Assembly: GCA_050011815.1 (NCBI GenBank)
Contig: JBEKIJ010000019.1
Location: 97,185 to 161,184 of the forward strand
Direction: 5' to 3'
DNA: 64,000 nt
DNA from: Chersky-840 sp050011815
GTDB taxonomy: Bacteria; Actinomycetota; Acidimicrobiia; Acidimicrobiales; UBA8190
Shown: positions 8,617-17,816 of the stretch, one piece after another
Position numbering within the stretch: position 1 is the stretch's first letter
How the letters are laid out: the number at the start of each line of letters is the position of its first letter
Notes under the pieces: generated by a model
Told to the model about the DNA's origin: nothing
The model's database searches: none
The model's input: only the letters and a program-made list of their open reading frames with translations
Translations under genes and position numbers: made by a program

Positions 8617-8637
8617 TCGCACTGGGAACCAGTGCGA
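8617..8637 (-). terminator. Strong hairpin downstream of the permease gene
   Basis: Perfect 9-bp stem TCGCACTGG / CCAGTGCGA with a 3-nt loop, 66 nt downstream of the permease stop codon. On the minus strand it is followed by GCGCGTTTG, a weak T-tract. It probably ends the dioxygenase-permease transcript. Confidence 0.55.
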
Positions 8638-8702
8638 TCCCCCACCCGCCACCACCTTCGTCGCTCGGGCCTGGGGACAACAAGCGGAAAACTTGGGGAT
8701 TC

Positions 8703-9887
8703 TCAGCGCGTCCCCGTCAAGGCGAAGACGCCGAGGGCCCCGACCATGGCCAGCGGCGCCGCCACCAGGCCGAGCCGGGTCGCTCTGGCAATCGACGGGG
8801 CCGCCCCCGCGGTCCTCGCGGCCCGGAGCCACAGGACCCACGCCAGAGATCCCGTCACGCACAGATTGGGCCCGATGTCGAGGCCCACGAGGAGAGCGAA
8901 GGGCCGGGGCGGGACCCGGGCGGCGAGAAGCGAGGCGGCGGGGAGGTTGTTGAACACCACGCTCGACAGGGCCGCCAACGCCGCGGTTCCCCACGCGTCG
9001 AGGTGGGTGAGGGCGGTGGTGGGACCCGACCAGCTGCGTCCCAGGGTCCCGAGGGCCACGGCCACACCGAAGAGCCCGAGGAGCAACGGGAGCCCGAGGG
9101 TCTGCACCACCCGGTCCAACGGGGCGCGTCCCGAGGCCGCCCTCGCCGCCACCGCCGCCACACCCACCGCCGCCACGGGCAGGGCCGGCGCCCGCAGCAC
9201 CACCACCAACACGGTGACCGACAGCACCGACACCATCCCGATCCAAAAGGCGCCGCGCCCGGCGGGGTAGGTATCTCCAAGGGTCGGCGCCGGCACCGAG
9301 GTCGTGCGCAACGACCGGCGTTCCACGAGCGCCACCACGCCGGCGGTGACGAGCACCGACACGAGCCATGCGGGCGCGACCTTGCCGAGGAACCGACCTC
9401 CCGAGAGATGGAGGTGGCCGAGGACGATGAGGTTGGTCAGGTTGGAGCCGGGAAGCAACAGGGAGGCGGCGTTGGAGAGAAGGAGGCAGCCGTAGAGCAG
9501 TGGCGCCTCACCTTCACCGCGGCGACGCGCCGCGTAGACGAGGACGGGCGTGAGAAAGGCCACCGACGTGTCGAGGTTCAAGACGCTCGTGACGCCGGCC
9601 ACGAGTGCGGTGGCACCGGCGAAGAGCACCACACCGCGCCCCGAGACGCGGGCGAGGGCATGGCCCGCGGCGGCGAAGAGACCGCCCTCGTCGGCCACCA
9701 GGCCCACCAGGAGCAGTCCGGACACGAGCACGAACGGCGGCCAGTCCTGGGCCGCGGCGGACCGGGCCGCGGGCCCGTCGACGGCGCCGGCCAGGGTGGC
9801 CCCCACGATGCCGGCGCCGGCCAGGGCCCAACCGCCCAGGCCCGATCCCCCGAACCCGGCCTGTGTCGGCGTCGAGACCCGCGCCAC
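8703..9887 (-). CDS. ArsB/NhaD-type (SLC13-like) integral membrane transporter
   Basis: A 394-residue polytopic membrane protein with about 11 hydrophobic segments arranged as two similar halves. The helix-breaking segments TSVLNLDTSVAFLTPV and SSVVFNNLPAASLLA, around residues 100-115 and 308-323, mark the substrate site of the ion-transporter superfamily that includes ArsB, NhaD and dicarboxylate carriers. The substrate cannot be decided; no ArsR or ArsC is nearby. The start is a GTG at 9887, only 2 nt after the stop of the dioxygenase gene and without its own ribosome site, so translation is coupled. Confidence 0.85.
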   Translation of the reverse strand: MARVSTPTQAGFGGSGLGGWALAGAGIVGATLAGAVDGPAARSAAAQDWPPFVLVSGLLLVGLVADEGGLFAAAGHALARVSGRGVVLFAGATALVAGVTSVLNLDTSVAFLTPVLVYAARRRGEGEAPLLYGCLLLSNAASLLLPGSNLTNLIVLGHLHLSGGRFLGKVAPAWLVSVLVTAGVVALVERRSLRTTSVPAPTLGDTYPAGRGAFWIGMVSVLSVTVLVVVLRAPALPVAAVGVAAVAARAASGRAPLDRVVQTLGLPLLLGLFGVAVALGTLGRSWSGPTTALTHLDAWGTAALAALSSVVFNNLPAASLLAARVPPRPFALLVGLDIGPNLCVTGSLAWVLWLRAARTAGAAPSIARATRLGLVAAPLAMVGALGVFALTGTR

Positions 9888-9889
9888 GC

Positions 9890-10717
9890 TCAGAGGTCGG
9901 CGGGGGCGGGCCGGAAGTCGAGCGTGTACGAGGTCATCGACAAAGAGCCGTACGCGTACCCGTCGACGAGGACATCGGCGACGCCACCCTCGGCCTCGGC
10001 GAGTCCGGCCAGATAGAGCAGCGGGATGAAATGGTCCGGCGTCGGGACGGCCAGGGCGAAGTCCCCGTGGCGGGCGGCCTCGACGATGGCGGCGGGCCCT
10101 GTGGTCATGACGGCCCGGGCGTGCTCGTCGAAACGGTGGGCCCAGTCGGTACCCGAGTCGGGACGGCCCGGATCCATGAGTCCGAGATTGTGCACCACGT
10201 TGCCGCTGGCGATGACGAGCACGCCGTCGTGGCGCAACGGTGCCAGGCGCGCCCCCAGCTCGACGTGGTACTCGAAGGGCTTGGTGGCGTCGATCGCCAA
10301 CTGCACCACGGGAACGTCGGCGTCGGGGAAGGCGTGCACCAACACGGACCACGTGCCGTGGTCGATTCCCCAGCTGTCGTGGTCGAGGCCGACCCACAGC
10401 GGTGCAGCCACGTCGACCACCTGCTGGGCCAAGCCGGGGTCGCCGGGAGCCGGATAGGTCACGGCGAAGAGCTCGTCGGGGAACCCGTAGAAGTCGTGGA
10501 TGGTCCGGGGGTGGACCATGGCGGTCACCACCGAGGCATTGACGTACCAATGGGCCGACACCACGAGGATGGCCCGGGGACGGGGGACCTCCTCGCCGAA
10601 GCCACGCCAGGCCTCGGTGTAGCGGTTGTGGTCCAAGGCGTTCATCGGATTCCCGTGGCCGAGGAAGGCGGCCGGCATGACGCCGTGGGCCTCGGGGAGT
10701 GAACCGGGGAACGCCAC
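9890..10717 (-). CDS. Class III extradiol dioxygenase, 4,5-DOPA dioxygenase (YgiD) family
   Basis: A 275-residue cytosolic metalloenzyme of the LigB fold. FLGHGNPMN (His21), VVSAHW (His56), SWGIDHGTW and PTPDHFIPLLY carry the metal-binding and catalytic histidines and match YgiD/DODA closely along the whole length. Family members open catechol rings such as DOPA. The start is a GTG at 10717 preceded by TAGGGT and 6 nt. An internal ATG at codon 14, just before the first conserved motif, is the alternative. It is first in a two-gene operon with the permease at 8703-9887, which may import the aromatic substrate or export the product (inference). Confidence 0.92.
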   Translation of the reverse strand: MAFPGSLPEAHGVMPAAFLGHGNPMNALDHNRYTEAWRGFGEEVPRPRAILVVSAHWYVNASVVTAMVHPRTIHDFYGFPDELFAVTYPAPGDPGLAQQVVDVAAPLWVGLDHDSWGIDHGTWSVLVHAFPDADVPVVQLAIDATKPFEYHVELGARLAPLRHDGVLVIASGNVVHNLGLMDPGRPDSGTDWAHRFDEHARAVMTTGPAAIVEAARHGDFALAVPTPDHFIPLLYLAGLAEAEGGVADVLVDGYAYGSLSMTSYTLDFRPAPADL

Positions 10718-10723
10718 GGCTCC

Positions 10724-10729
10724 ACCCTA
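10724..10729 (-). promoter_or_regulatory. -10 box (TAGGGT), leaderless start
   Basis: TAGGGT on the minus strand, 6 nt, then the GTG at 10717 of the dioxygenase gene. Confidence 0.5.
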
Positions 10730-10827
10730 GGCGCAGCGCTCCGAGCCCCCCGCCGGTGCCGAGACGCACGGGACCACGGTGTCGTCGCCATCCTCGGTTC
10801 TGTCCGCCGATCCGTCGAGGTCACCAC

Positions 10828-10833
10828 TAGGTT
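10828..10833 (+). promoter_or_regulatory. -10 box (TAGGTT), leaderless start
   Basis: TAGGTT, 6 nt, then the ATG at 10840 of the amidase gene. There is no ribosome site. Confidence 0.5.
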
Positions 10834-10839
10834 GGCCTT

Positions 10840-12279
10840 ATGCCGCGACCCTTCCTCGACGCCTGTGCTCTCGCCCAATTGGTCCGGGACGGTCGCGCGT
10901 CGCCCCTCGAGCTCGTGGACGAGGCCATCGAGCGGATCGAGAAGATCAACCCCGAGCTCAACGCCGTCATCCGTCCCCGCTTCGACGAGGCGCGGCGCGA
11001 AGCCGCCGGGGTGCTGCCCGACGGACCCATGCGGGGCGTGCCGATCGTGCTCAAGGACCTGATGTGCAGCATGGCGGGCGAGCCGATCCACGAAGGCATG
11101 CGGGTCCTCAAAGAGGCGCACTACGTCGCCGAGCACGACCAGGAGCTCGCCGCGAGGTTCCGCGCCGCGGGGTTCGTCGTGGTCGGTCGCACCAACACCC
11201 CTGAGCTCGGCATCGTGCCCACCACCGAGCCCGCCGCCTACGGGCCCACCCGCAACCCCTGGGACACCACCCGTTCCACCGGGGGCTCCAGTGGTGGGTC
11301 GGCCGCCGCGGTCGCCTCGGGCATGGTGCCGGTGGGCCATGCCGGTGACGGGGGCGGGTCCATCCGTATCCCGGCCAGCGAGTGCGGGCTGGTGGGGTTG
11401 AAGCCCTCGCGCGCCCGGGTGCCGAGCGGGCCGGAGTGGGGCGATGTCTTTGCCGGCCTGGTGTGCGAGTTAGCGGTGACCCGCACCGTGCGCGACACCG
11501 CGGCGGTGCTCGACGCCGTGGCGGGGCCTGCCCCGGGGGACCCCTACGCGGCACCGACGCCGACGCGCCCCTTCGTCGACGAGGTCGGGGCCGACCCCGG
11601 GCGCCTCCGCATCGGGGTGCAGAGCGAGGCGTTCGGCGCCACGGTGGTGACCCACCCCGATTGCGTGATCGCCACGGAGGCGGCGGCCGCCTTGCTCGAG
11701 GCGCAGGGCCACCGGGTGGAGCCGACCCACGTGGACGCGCTCGACGCCCCCGAATTCGTCGAGGCGTTCCTCTTGGTGTGGGCGGCAGGTATCGGAGCCG
11801 ACGTCGACCACTACTGGGCCGGGAAACTCGGCCGTCCCATCGGTCAGGACGAAGTGGAGCCCCTCACCTGGACGCTGGTCGAGGCGGCCCGAGCCGCCAA
11901 CGCGTCGGACTTCCTCGACGCCCACCGCAAGCTCCAGGCGATCTCGCGCCGGGTGGCGCAGTGGTACGAGGGAGGTTTCGATCTTCTGCTCACGCCGACG
12001 CTGGCCGAGCCGCCGCCGTTGCTGGGCGAGTTCGACTCGCCCCCCGAGAACCCGCTGCACGGGCTGTTGCGTGCCGCCGCGCTGGTCCCGTTCACGCCGC
12101 CGTTCAACGTGTCGGGACAGCCGGCCATCTCGCTTCCCCTGCACTGGAACGAGGACGGCCTTCCCATCGGCGTGCAGCTGGTGGCGCCCTATGGGCGCGA
12201 GGACGTCTTGTTGCGTGTGGCCGCCCAGTTGGAGGAAGCGGCGCCGTGGGCGCAGCGCCGGCCTCCGGTGAGCATCTGA
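10840..12279 (+). CDS. Amidase-signature family hydrolase
   Basis: A 479-residue hydrolase of full family length. The Ser-cisSer-Lys triad is intact: Lys72 (VLKD), Ser150 in GGSSGGS and nucleophile Ser174 in GDGGGSIRIPAS. Members hydrolyse amides or act as GatA. The absence of gatB and gatC and the sequence around the active site point to a general amidase, not the tRNA amidotransferase. The substrate is unknown. The gene stands alone and converges on trmO with a 19-nt gap. A TAGGTT box 6 nt before the ATG predicts a leaderless message. Confidence 0.92.
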   Translation: MPRPFLDACALAQLVRDGRASPLELVDEAIERIEKINPELNAVIRPRFDEARREAAGVLPDGPMRGVPIVLKDLMCSMAGEPIHEGMRVLKEAHYVAEHDQELAARFRAAGFVVVGRTNTPELGIVPTTEPAAYGPTRNPWDTTRSTGGSSGGSAAAVASGMVPVGHAGDGGGSIRIPASECGLVGLKPSRARVPSGPEWGDVFAGLVCELAVTRTVRDTAAVLDAVAGPAPGDPYAAPTPTRPFVDEVGADPGRLRIGVQSEAFGATVVTHPDCVIATEAAAALLEAQGHRVEPTHVDALDAPEFVEAFLLVWAAGIGADVDHYWAGKLGRPIGQDEVEPLTWTLVEAARAANASDFLDAHRKLQAISRRVAQWYEGGFDLLLTPTLAEPPPLLGEFDSPPENPLHGLLRAAALVPFTPPFNVSGQPAISLPLHWNEDGLPIGVQLVAPYGREDVLLRVAAQLEEAAPWAQRRPPVSI

Positions 12280-12298
12280 CGATTCACGAGTCGTCGAC

Positions 12299-12760
12299 TC
12301 ACCAGTAGTCGCGCATGAGCTCGTGGACCCAGGTGGGCTCGCGGACACGCCCCCGAGGGCCGAAGGCGGAGAAGTAGGGCTTCACGTCGAGCACCGGCGT
12401 GCCGTCGATGGCGTCGAGCCCCCTGACGCGCAGGGCGAGGCCGTCGACCGAGACGAGCTCGCACAGGGTCACCCCGATGCGGTTGGGGCGGCTCTTGGCC
12501 CGCTGGGCCAGGATCCCCACCGCGGGCCAGTCGGTGCGCCCCCGCGGGTGGCGGGCGCTCCAGGTGATCTCGCCGTCGCCGACGCGGTCGAAGAGGAACA
12601 CCACCTCGAGGTGGGAGAAGTCCTCGAGCCCCGCCGTGGCGTCGGGCCCGAGGAGGGTTCCGTCGAGGTCGATCGACGCCTCCACGGCGCCCCAGTGGTC
12701 GTCGACGGCCTCGTCGCGGCCACCTCTCACGACACCGATCGGTTGCATGGCGATGTCCAC
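12299..12760 (-). CDS. trmO: tRNA (t6A37) N6-methyltransferase TrmO
   Basis: A 153-residue protein of the TrmO/TsaA (UPF0066) family, which transfers a methyl group from SAM to N6 of threonylcarbamoyladenosine-37 in tRNA-Thr. The N-terminal PIGVVR, the ARHPRGRTDWPAVGI segment and the KSRPNRIGVTLCEL motif are the family signature, and VLDVKPYFSAF closes the barrel. The start is a GTG at 12760 with AGGAG 6 nt upstream. It is 33 nt downstream of the stop-side neighbour on the same strand (acyltransferase, 12794) and may be co-transcribed with it. Confidence 0.92.
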   Translation of the reverse strand: MDIAMQPIGVVRGGRDEAVDDHWGAVEASIDLDGTLLGPDATAGLEDFSHLEVVFLFDRVGDGEITWSARHPRGRTDWPAVGILAQRAKSRPNRIGVTLCELVSVDGLALRVRGLDAIDGTPVLDVKPYFSAFGPRGRVREPTWVHELMRDYW

Positions 12761-12793
12761 TGCCGCTCCTGTCTCGATGGGGTTCGACGGGGT

Positions 12794-14800
12794 CTACGAG
12801 GGCGGGCCCGGCACGGCCACGCCCGCGTACCCGGCCGGAGGTTGGTCGTCGGGGCACGCACCGGGGGGGTCGTTGAAGTTGGCGTCGTGCACCCAACTGC
12901 CGTCTTCCCAACCCGGCGCCATGGTCGGGAGCCCGAGCACGGGCGTGAGGTCGCCATCGACGAGTGCGCCGAGCTCCGCCGCGCCGTAGGGGCACACGTG
13001 GGTGTTGTCGAGCTTTCGAGCTCTGATCCACGAGCCCGAAGGGGTCCGGTTCCAGGCGTAGTAGCGGTCGCCGGGGGCGAAGAGCTGATCGGTGCGGAGG
13101 TACAGCGCCCGGCCGGGGAAGAATTGCACCGCTTCGCTGGCGATCTGGTTCCAGGCGATCTGGCGGGCGTTGGTCGCCTTCCAGTCCGCCGCTTGTGCGG
13201 TGGGGTCGATCACATAGGTGTTCGGGCCGACCTGGGGGAACTGCAGGAGCACGACGAGGTCGACGCCGTCGCCGGGGGCCAACATGGTGCGCAGGGCCTG
13301 GATGAGTTCCAACAGGTAGGCGTGGGGGTGGGCCTGGGCCAGGGGGGCGTCCCACGACCACGTCCCGATCACGAGCTCGGGATGCCAGGTGCCGATGATC
13401 TGTGCCAGGTCCTTCTCCCAGGTGTGGTCGGTGCTGAGGCCCCACCCGCCGAAGGAGCTGTTGGCCACGACATCCACCTCCCCGGTGGCCTCGAGGGCGG
13501 CGCTGACCCCCGGCGAGCTGTCCTGCATGACGCTGTCACCGAGGATCCAGGTCCGGAGGGGATCGGCGGCGCTGAGCACCCTGCCGGGCGGGAGCGAGAT
13601 GCGAAGAGCGTGCGGACCCGAGCCGGCCGCCGGCGCCAGAGGCACCGCAGCCGTCGAGGCCTCCACGGGAGGGACGGTGGCGACGAGCACCACACTCACG
13701 ACGCCGGCCACGGCGACCGGGACGAGGGCGCGGCGCCACCACAGGTTCCAATCGGCGCGCCGTAGAGGCTGCTCGACGACGAAGTAGCTGAGACAGGCGG
13801 CGCCGGTCATGGTCACGAGCCGGCACACGAGCAGGGGGGCGCCCGACAATCCCGTGCTGGCCGTGGTCATGACGACGATGACGGGCCAGTGCCAGAGATA
13901 CAGCGAGTAGCTGATGCGACCGAGCCACCGCAGCGGCGCGAGGGCGAGAGCCCGTGCCACGGGACCGTCGGGATGGCGGACCGATCCCACCACGACGACG
14001 AGCACCCCCGCCGCGACGGCGACGAGCCCGCCGTCCCACATCCACCCCGGGGGACCGGTCCCCAGGGCCGTCCCGAGCGCGACGCCTCCCACCGCCACCA
14101 CCGTGGCCGTGCTCCACAGCGCGCCGCGCCGCGCCGGTCCCGCCGATCGCAGCGCCATGGCGCCGAGGCCTCCCAGCAGCAGTTCCCACACGCGGGTGTC
14201 GGTGCCCAGGTAGGCGCGGTTGGGGCCCAGGACGTGCGCGGCGACGCCCATCCACAGGGCCGAGCCCACCGCCAACAGGGTTGTCCCGATGACGAGGACG
14301 CGTCGCGACCGGCGCCGTCCGAGCCACAGAAGTCCGAGGAAGAGCAGGGGCCAGACGAGGTAGTACTGCTCCTCGACGGCCAGAGACCACGTATGGGCGA
14401 GCGGGTTGACCGCCTGGAAGGGCGCGAAGTAGCTGTGGCCCGCGGCGACCTGCTGCCAGTTGGCGAAATACAGGAGCGTCGCCACGGCCGGGGAGCGCAA
14501 TTGCGAGGGCACCACGCCCGGTCCGCCGGCCAGCGCGTACACCGCCAGGACCACGAGAAGCAGGCCGAGCGCAGGGAGCAGGCGCCGGGCCCGGCGCGCC
14601 CAGAAGGCGCGCAGGCGAACGTGGCCGGACGCGGCCTGTTCGGAGAGCAGCAGGCTCGTGATGAGGAACCCCGACAGGACGAAGAAGACGTCCACGCCCA
14701 CCCAGCCGCCCCCGAGGTACCCGAGGTGGAAGGCGATCACGAGCGCGATCGCAACACCCCGAACGCCGTCGAGCGACGGCCAGTACCGATGTTGGGACAT
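12794..14800 (-). CDS. OafA/YrhL-type acyltransferase with C-terminal SGNH domain
   Basis: A 668-residue membrane enzyme. Residues 1-380 form the acyltransferase-3 domain with about 11 membrane spans, His25 in the first span and WSLAVEEQYYLVWP at 138-151. The rest is a periplasmic SGNH/GDSL hydrolase-like domain with GDS at 421-423 and a C-terminal DNTH motif (Asp-x-x-His). Proteins of this layout add or move acyl groups on cell-surface glycans such as peptidoglycan, lipooligosaccharide or exopolysaccharide. A GGGGGG lies just upstream of the ATG. It lies 72 nt after the polytopic protein gene (14873-16159), on the same strand. Confidence 0.92.
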   Translation of the reverse strand: MSQHRYWPSLDGVRGVAIALVIAFHLGYLGGGWVGVDVFFVLSGFLITSLLLSEQAASGHVRLRAFWARRARRLLPALGLLLVVLAVYALAGGPGVVPSQLRSPAVATLLYFANWQQVAAGHSYFAPFQAVNPLAHTWSLAVEEQYYLVWPLLFLGLLWLGRRRSRRVLVIGTTLLAVGSALWMGVAAHVLGPNRAYLGTDTRVWELLLGGLGAMALRSAGPARRGALWSTATVVAVGGVALGTALGTGPPGWMWDGGLVAVAAGVLVVVVGSVRHPDGPVARALALAPLRWLGRISYSLYLWHWPVIVVMTTASTGLSGAPLLVCRLVTMTGAACLSYFVVEQPLRRADWNLWWRRALVPVAVAGVVSVVLVATVPPVEASTAAVPLAPAAGSGPHALRISLPPGRVLSAADPLRTWILGDSVMQDSSPGVSAALEATGEVDVVANSSFGGWGLSTDHTWEKDLAQIIGTWHPELVIGTWSWDAPLAQAHPHAYLLELIQALRTMLAPGDGVDLVVLLQFPQVGPNTYVIDPTAQAADWKATNARQIAWNQIASEAVQFFPGRALYLRTDQLFAPGDRYYAWNRTPSGSWIRARKLDNTHVCPYGAAELGALVDGDLTPVLGLPTMAPGWEDGSWVHDANFNDPPGACPDDQPPAGYAGVAVPGPPS

Positions 14801-14872
14801 AACCCCCCAGACCCCGCCTCGCTCGTTCGGAGTCCGACAGTCACGCTACCGGCGGAAGAAGCCCTGTTCGGG

Positions 14873-16159
14873 TTATGTGGCGACGGCGCGGGTCGGGATC
14901 GAGTACAGCGCGATCACGATGGCGGCGAGCGAGGCCCCGAAGGCCAGGAATGCGGCCAGGTCGGTGGTGGGAAGGCCACCGGACTGTTCGACCAGGACCC
15001 CGGTCGCCGCGATCCACAGGAACGACGCCACCGGGGGTCGCCTCGAGGCGAAGTCGAGGACGAGCAGGCCCGCGCTCACGGCCAGGAGGTAGTAGCTCGC
15101 GAACCACACTTCGGCCACGAGCCGGCCGGCGAGACAGGCGGTCGACAGTCCGATCAGCGCTACGGGCGACAGCAGGCGGTCACCCGCACGCCGCCGTGCC
15201 CACAGCGCCATGGCCAGGGCCAGGACCACAGGGCCGTCGCGGGCGATCACGAGCTTGGTCTGCTCCGACAGGTCGGTCATGCCCACGACGGTCCCCGTCG
15301 AGAGCTTCACCACGCCCCCCGAGCTGACCGCGCCCAGGGTGCTCCACGTGGCCGACCAATCCGCCACGGCGAAGGGGATGATCCCGCCTGCCACCACGGC
15401 CAGGGCAGGGAGGGCGATCCGGGCGCGCGGGCGCCACCCGGGAGCGGCAACCAGCACGGCCACCAGGGGCAGCAGGGCGAACTGCTTGCAGAGAAAGGCC
15501 ACACCGAACAGGACCCCGGTGGCGATCCATCGTCGGCGCAGCGCCTCGGCCAGCCCCGCACAGCCGAGTCCGACGCACACCAGGTCCTGGGGATGAAACG
15601 TCTCGACGATGCCGTCGCTGGCGGCCGGGATGGCGGCCAGCACGACGACCAGGACCAGCTCACCCGGCCCCCCTCCCGCGCCGGCGGCCCGCAGGAGCCG
15701 GATGCAGCCCAGGGCCAGGACGATCCAGGCCAGGATCCCGAGCACGGCCTGGGACCGGTACCACCGGTGGGTGGCAAGTTGTCCGGGCGCACACCATGGC
15801 AGGAAGTAGCGCGTCACCGGGGACACGCGTGCGTCGCACCATTCGGAATTCCCGACGAGCGGTCGGAAGACGACGATGAAGGGCGAGGTGAGCAGGGCGT
15901 ACCCCGGAGGCTGGGGGAGTACGGCATCGTGGGCCGCCCCCGACAGGTCGCCGTCGGCGAGCGCGGTGGCCGGTTTCGTCACGCCGTAGGCGTCTCCCAC
16001 CGACGGACCCCCCCGGGCGGCCACGATCCCGACGAACGCCCCCAGCGCGGCCAGGTACACCACCACCATGACCGCCGTCGGAACGCGACCACCGCTGCCA
16101 CTGTTGTCCGGCCTCGGCGCGGCGTCACGGACCGACTCGGTGCCCGGGCGTGGAGGCAT
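14873..16159 (-). CDS. Polytopic membrane protein, possible GT87-type glycosyltransferase
   Basis: A 428-residue protein with about ten hydrophobic segments after a short polar N-terminus. Family-level resemblance to DUF2029/GT87 polyprenyl-phosphate-mannose-dependent transferases is suggested by the layout: one long early loop followed by many spans, and a PQPPGYALLTSPF segment in the first loop. No catalytic residue can be named with certainty. The ATG overlaps the stop of the FAD oxidoreductase gene by one base (TGATG), so the two are translationally coupled. Grouping with an OafA-type acyltransferase suggests a role in the cell envelope. Confidence 0.7.
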   Translation of the reverse strand: MPPRPGTESVRDAAPRPDNSGSGGRVPTAVMVVVYLAALGAFVGIVAARGGPSVGDAYGVTKPATALADGDLSGAAHDAVLPQPPGYALLTSPFIVVFRPLVGNSEWCDARVSPVTRYFLPWCAPGQLATHRWYRSQAVLGILAWIVLALGCIRLLRAAGAGGGPGELVLVVVLAAIPAASDGIVETFHPQDLVCVGLGCAGLAEALRRRWIATGVLFGVAFLCKQFALLPLVAVLVAAPGWRPRARIALPALAVVAGGIIPFAVADWSATWSTLGAVSSGGVVKLSTGTVVGMTDLSEQTKLVIARDGPVVLALAMALWARRRAGDRLLSPVALIGLSTACLAGRLVAEVWFASYYLLAVSAGLLVLDFASRRPPVASFLWIAATGVLVEQSGGLPTTDLAAFLAFGASLAAIVIALYSIPTRAVAT

Positions 16160-17745
16160 CACGCGTCGACGGTGAGGTCGTGGTCGACGGCCATGGCCGC
16201 GTTGCGCCCGTTGACGGCCATCACGCTTCCCCCCGGATGCGTGGACGCCCCACAGAGATACAGGCCCGGGACCGGCGTGCGGGGCCCGAAACGGTTGTGC
16301 CACATCTGGTCGGGGAGACATTCGCCTTGGAAGATGTGGCCCCCGGTCAGCCCGATGCGTTCTTGCACGTCGGGGGGGCCGAGCACCTCGCGATGCACGA
16401 TCGTGTCGGCCACGTCGGGGGCGAACCGGGCGATGGCCGCGATGGCGCTGTCACCGATCTCCTGGCGCCGCTGTTCCCAGGTTCCCGTGGCCAGGGTGAA
16501 CGGCACGTACTGGGCGAAGACGCTCATCACGTGACACCCCTCGGGGACGACCGAGGAGTCGTAGGCGCTCTGGAAGTAGAGCTCGCACCAGGCCGGGGCC
16601 GGCAGGCCGCGCCGGCTCATGTCGTAGGCGGCTTGGGTGGCATCGATGCCGGTGCTGATCGTGACCATGGCGCGGTGCGGTTCGATGTCGGGCCCGGCCG
16701 AGGGGAACTGCGGGAGCCGGCTCAGCGCGCAATTGACCTTGAGCACGGGGCTCTCGCACTGCCAGTCGGCGACGCGTCGGCGGAAGGGGTCGGGGACGCC
16801 CTCGCTGCACAGGGCGACGGTGCGTTTCGGATCCGCGTTGGAGACGACGGCCCTGGCCCGGATCATCTCCCCGCCTTCGAGCCGGACTCCCTCGCCGGGG
16901 ACAATCGCCGCCACCGGGACCCCCGCGGCGAGCACCGCGCCCGCGTCGAGGGCGGCATCAGCCAGCGCGAACGACACCTGCCCCATCCCGCCGTCCACAT
17001 ATCCCCACGCCCCGGCCCGGCCCTCGACGGTGCCCGAGGCGTGCATGAGATGGACCCCAGCCGTTCCCCGGTCTCTGGGCCCGGCCCATGTGCCGATGAT
17101 TCCCTGCCCGTGCAGTGCGGTCCGAAGCCGTTCGTCGCGGACGTAGTGCTCGACCACATCGGCGATGGACGCCTCGAAGACGACGTCGATGGCCTCGCCG
17201 TCACCGCCGAGAAGCTCCTCGATCTCGGCCCGGTCGGGTGCGTCGCCGATCCAGGTGTCGCGTCGCCCCTCGCGCAGGGCGTGGCGGATCCGGCCGAACA
17301 ATTCGTCGTAGGCCTCGTAGCCCTCCACGTCGCCGGGGGAGAGCCCGGCCACCGCCGCGGCGCTGCGGGCCGGGTCGTCCCACAGCGCGATCGACGTGCC
17401 GTCTTCGAAGGGGCACCACATGTGGGGGTCCACCAGCTGCACGCGATAGCCCCGATCGCGTAACCCGAGCTCGTCGACGACGAGGGGGTGCAGGAGCCCG
17501 ACCGAGTACGCGCACGGGCTCACCAGCCAGGCCGGGTCGGGAAACGGCTGCTCGAGGGTGCAGGCACCGCCGAGGCGCGTGCGCCGCTCGAGGACGAGCA
17601 CGCTGTGGCCCTGGCGAGCCAGATAGGCAGCCGCGGTCAACCCGTTGTGGCCCCCTCCGACCACGACCACATCCCAGCGTCGAGCGGCGAGCTCGGAGAT
17701 CGGCGCGGGGAGGCCGATCTCCCCGAACGCCTCACGCGTGTGCAC
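16159..17745 (-). CDS. FAD-dependent oxidoreductase, PYROXD2/phytoene-desaturase-like
   Basis: A 528-residue flavoprotein. The dinucleotide motif VVVVGGGHNGLTAAAYLARQG is near residue 24, followed by LERRTRLGGACT. The C-terminus carries the LTGGHIFQGE and PGLYLCGASTHPGGSV segments typical of the PYROXD2/CrtI-like family. Such enzymes oxidise or isomerise hydrophobic polyenes or act on unknown lipids. No phytoene synthase is nearby, so a carotenoid role is unproven. The start is uncertain: a GTG at 17745 is the best in-frame codon before the FAD motif, but no ribosome site is visible. It lies 71 nt after the MerR gene and is probably under its control. Confidence 0.82.
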   Translation of the reverse strand: MHTREAFGEIGLPAPISELAARRWDVVVVGGGHNGLTAAAYLARQGHSVLVLERRTRLGGACTLEQPFPDPAWLVSPCAYSVGLLHPLVVDELGLRDRGYRVQLVDPHMWCPFEDGTSIALWDDPARSAAAVAGLSPGDVEGYEAYDELFGRIRHALREGRRDTWIGDAPDRAEIEELLGGDGEAIDVVFEASIADVVEHYVRDERLRTALHGQGIIGTWAGPRDRGTAGVHLMHASGTVEGRAGAWGYVDGGMGQVSFALADAALDAGAVLAAGVPVAAIVPGEGVRLEGGEMIRARAVVSNADPKRTVALCSEGVPDPFRRRVADWQCESPVLKVNCALSRLPQFPSAGPDIEPHRAMVTISTGIDATQAAYDMSRRGLPAPAWCELYFQSAYDSSVVPEGCHVMSVFAQYVPFTLATGTWEQRRQEIGDSAIAAIARFAPDVADTIVHREVLGPPDVQERIGLTGGHIFQGECLPDQMWHNRFGPRTPVPGLYLCGASTHPGGSVMAVNGRNAAMAVDHDLTVDA

Positions 17746-17816
17746 GGTTCGCCATGCTTGCAGGTCGGGGCGCGCCCCTTCGGCCGACGCGGTGACGTGG
17801 ATACGGAGCGGGGCCG

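Larger units (their letters stand above)
8355..8702. other. Intergenic region without a recognisable gene
   Basis: 348 bases between the VOC gene start and the permease stop. I find no protein-like frame on either strand. It holds the VOC promoter, one strong hairpin (8617-8637) and two TGGGGA motifs 22 bp apart at 8672-8677 and 8694-8699, similar to the cluster at 28043-28102. Confidence 0.5.

Noticed and set aside
6246..10016. A very long open frame on the plus strand opposite the cyclase and permease genes
   Set aside because: It has the Gly/Arg/His/Pro-rich composition of antisense frames in GC-rich DNA and covers several well-supported minus-strand genes.
10840..12279. GatA subunit of the tRNA amidotransferase
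   Set aside because: No gatB or gatC is present and the sequence around the active site fits general amidases; the same holds for the shorter amidase at 21737-22846.
16159..17745. Phytoene desaturase of a carotenoid gene cluster
   Set aside because: No crtB, crtE or cyclase genes are nearby and the C-terminal motifs fit the PYROXD2-like group better.
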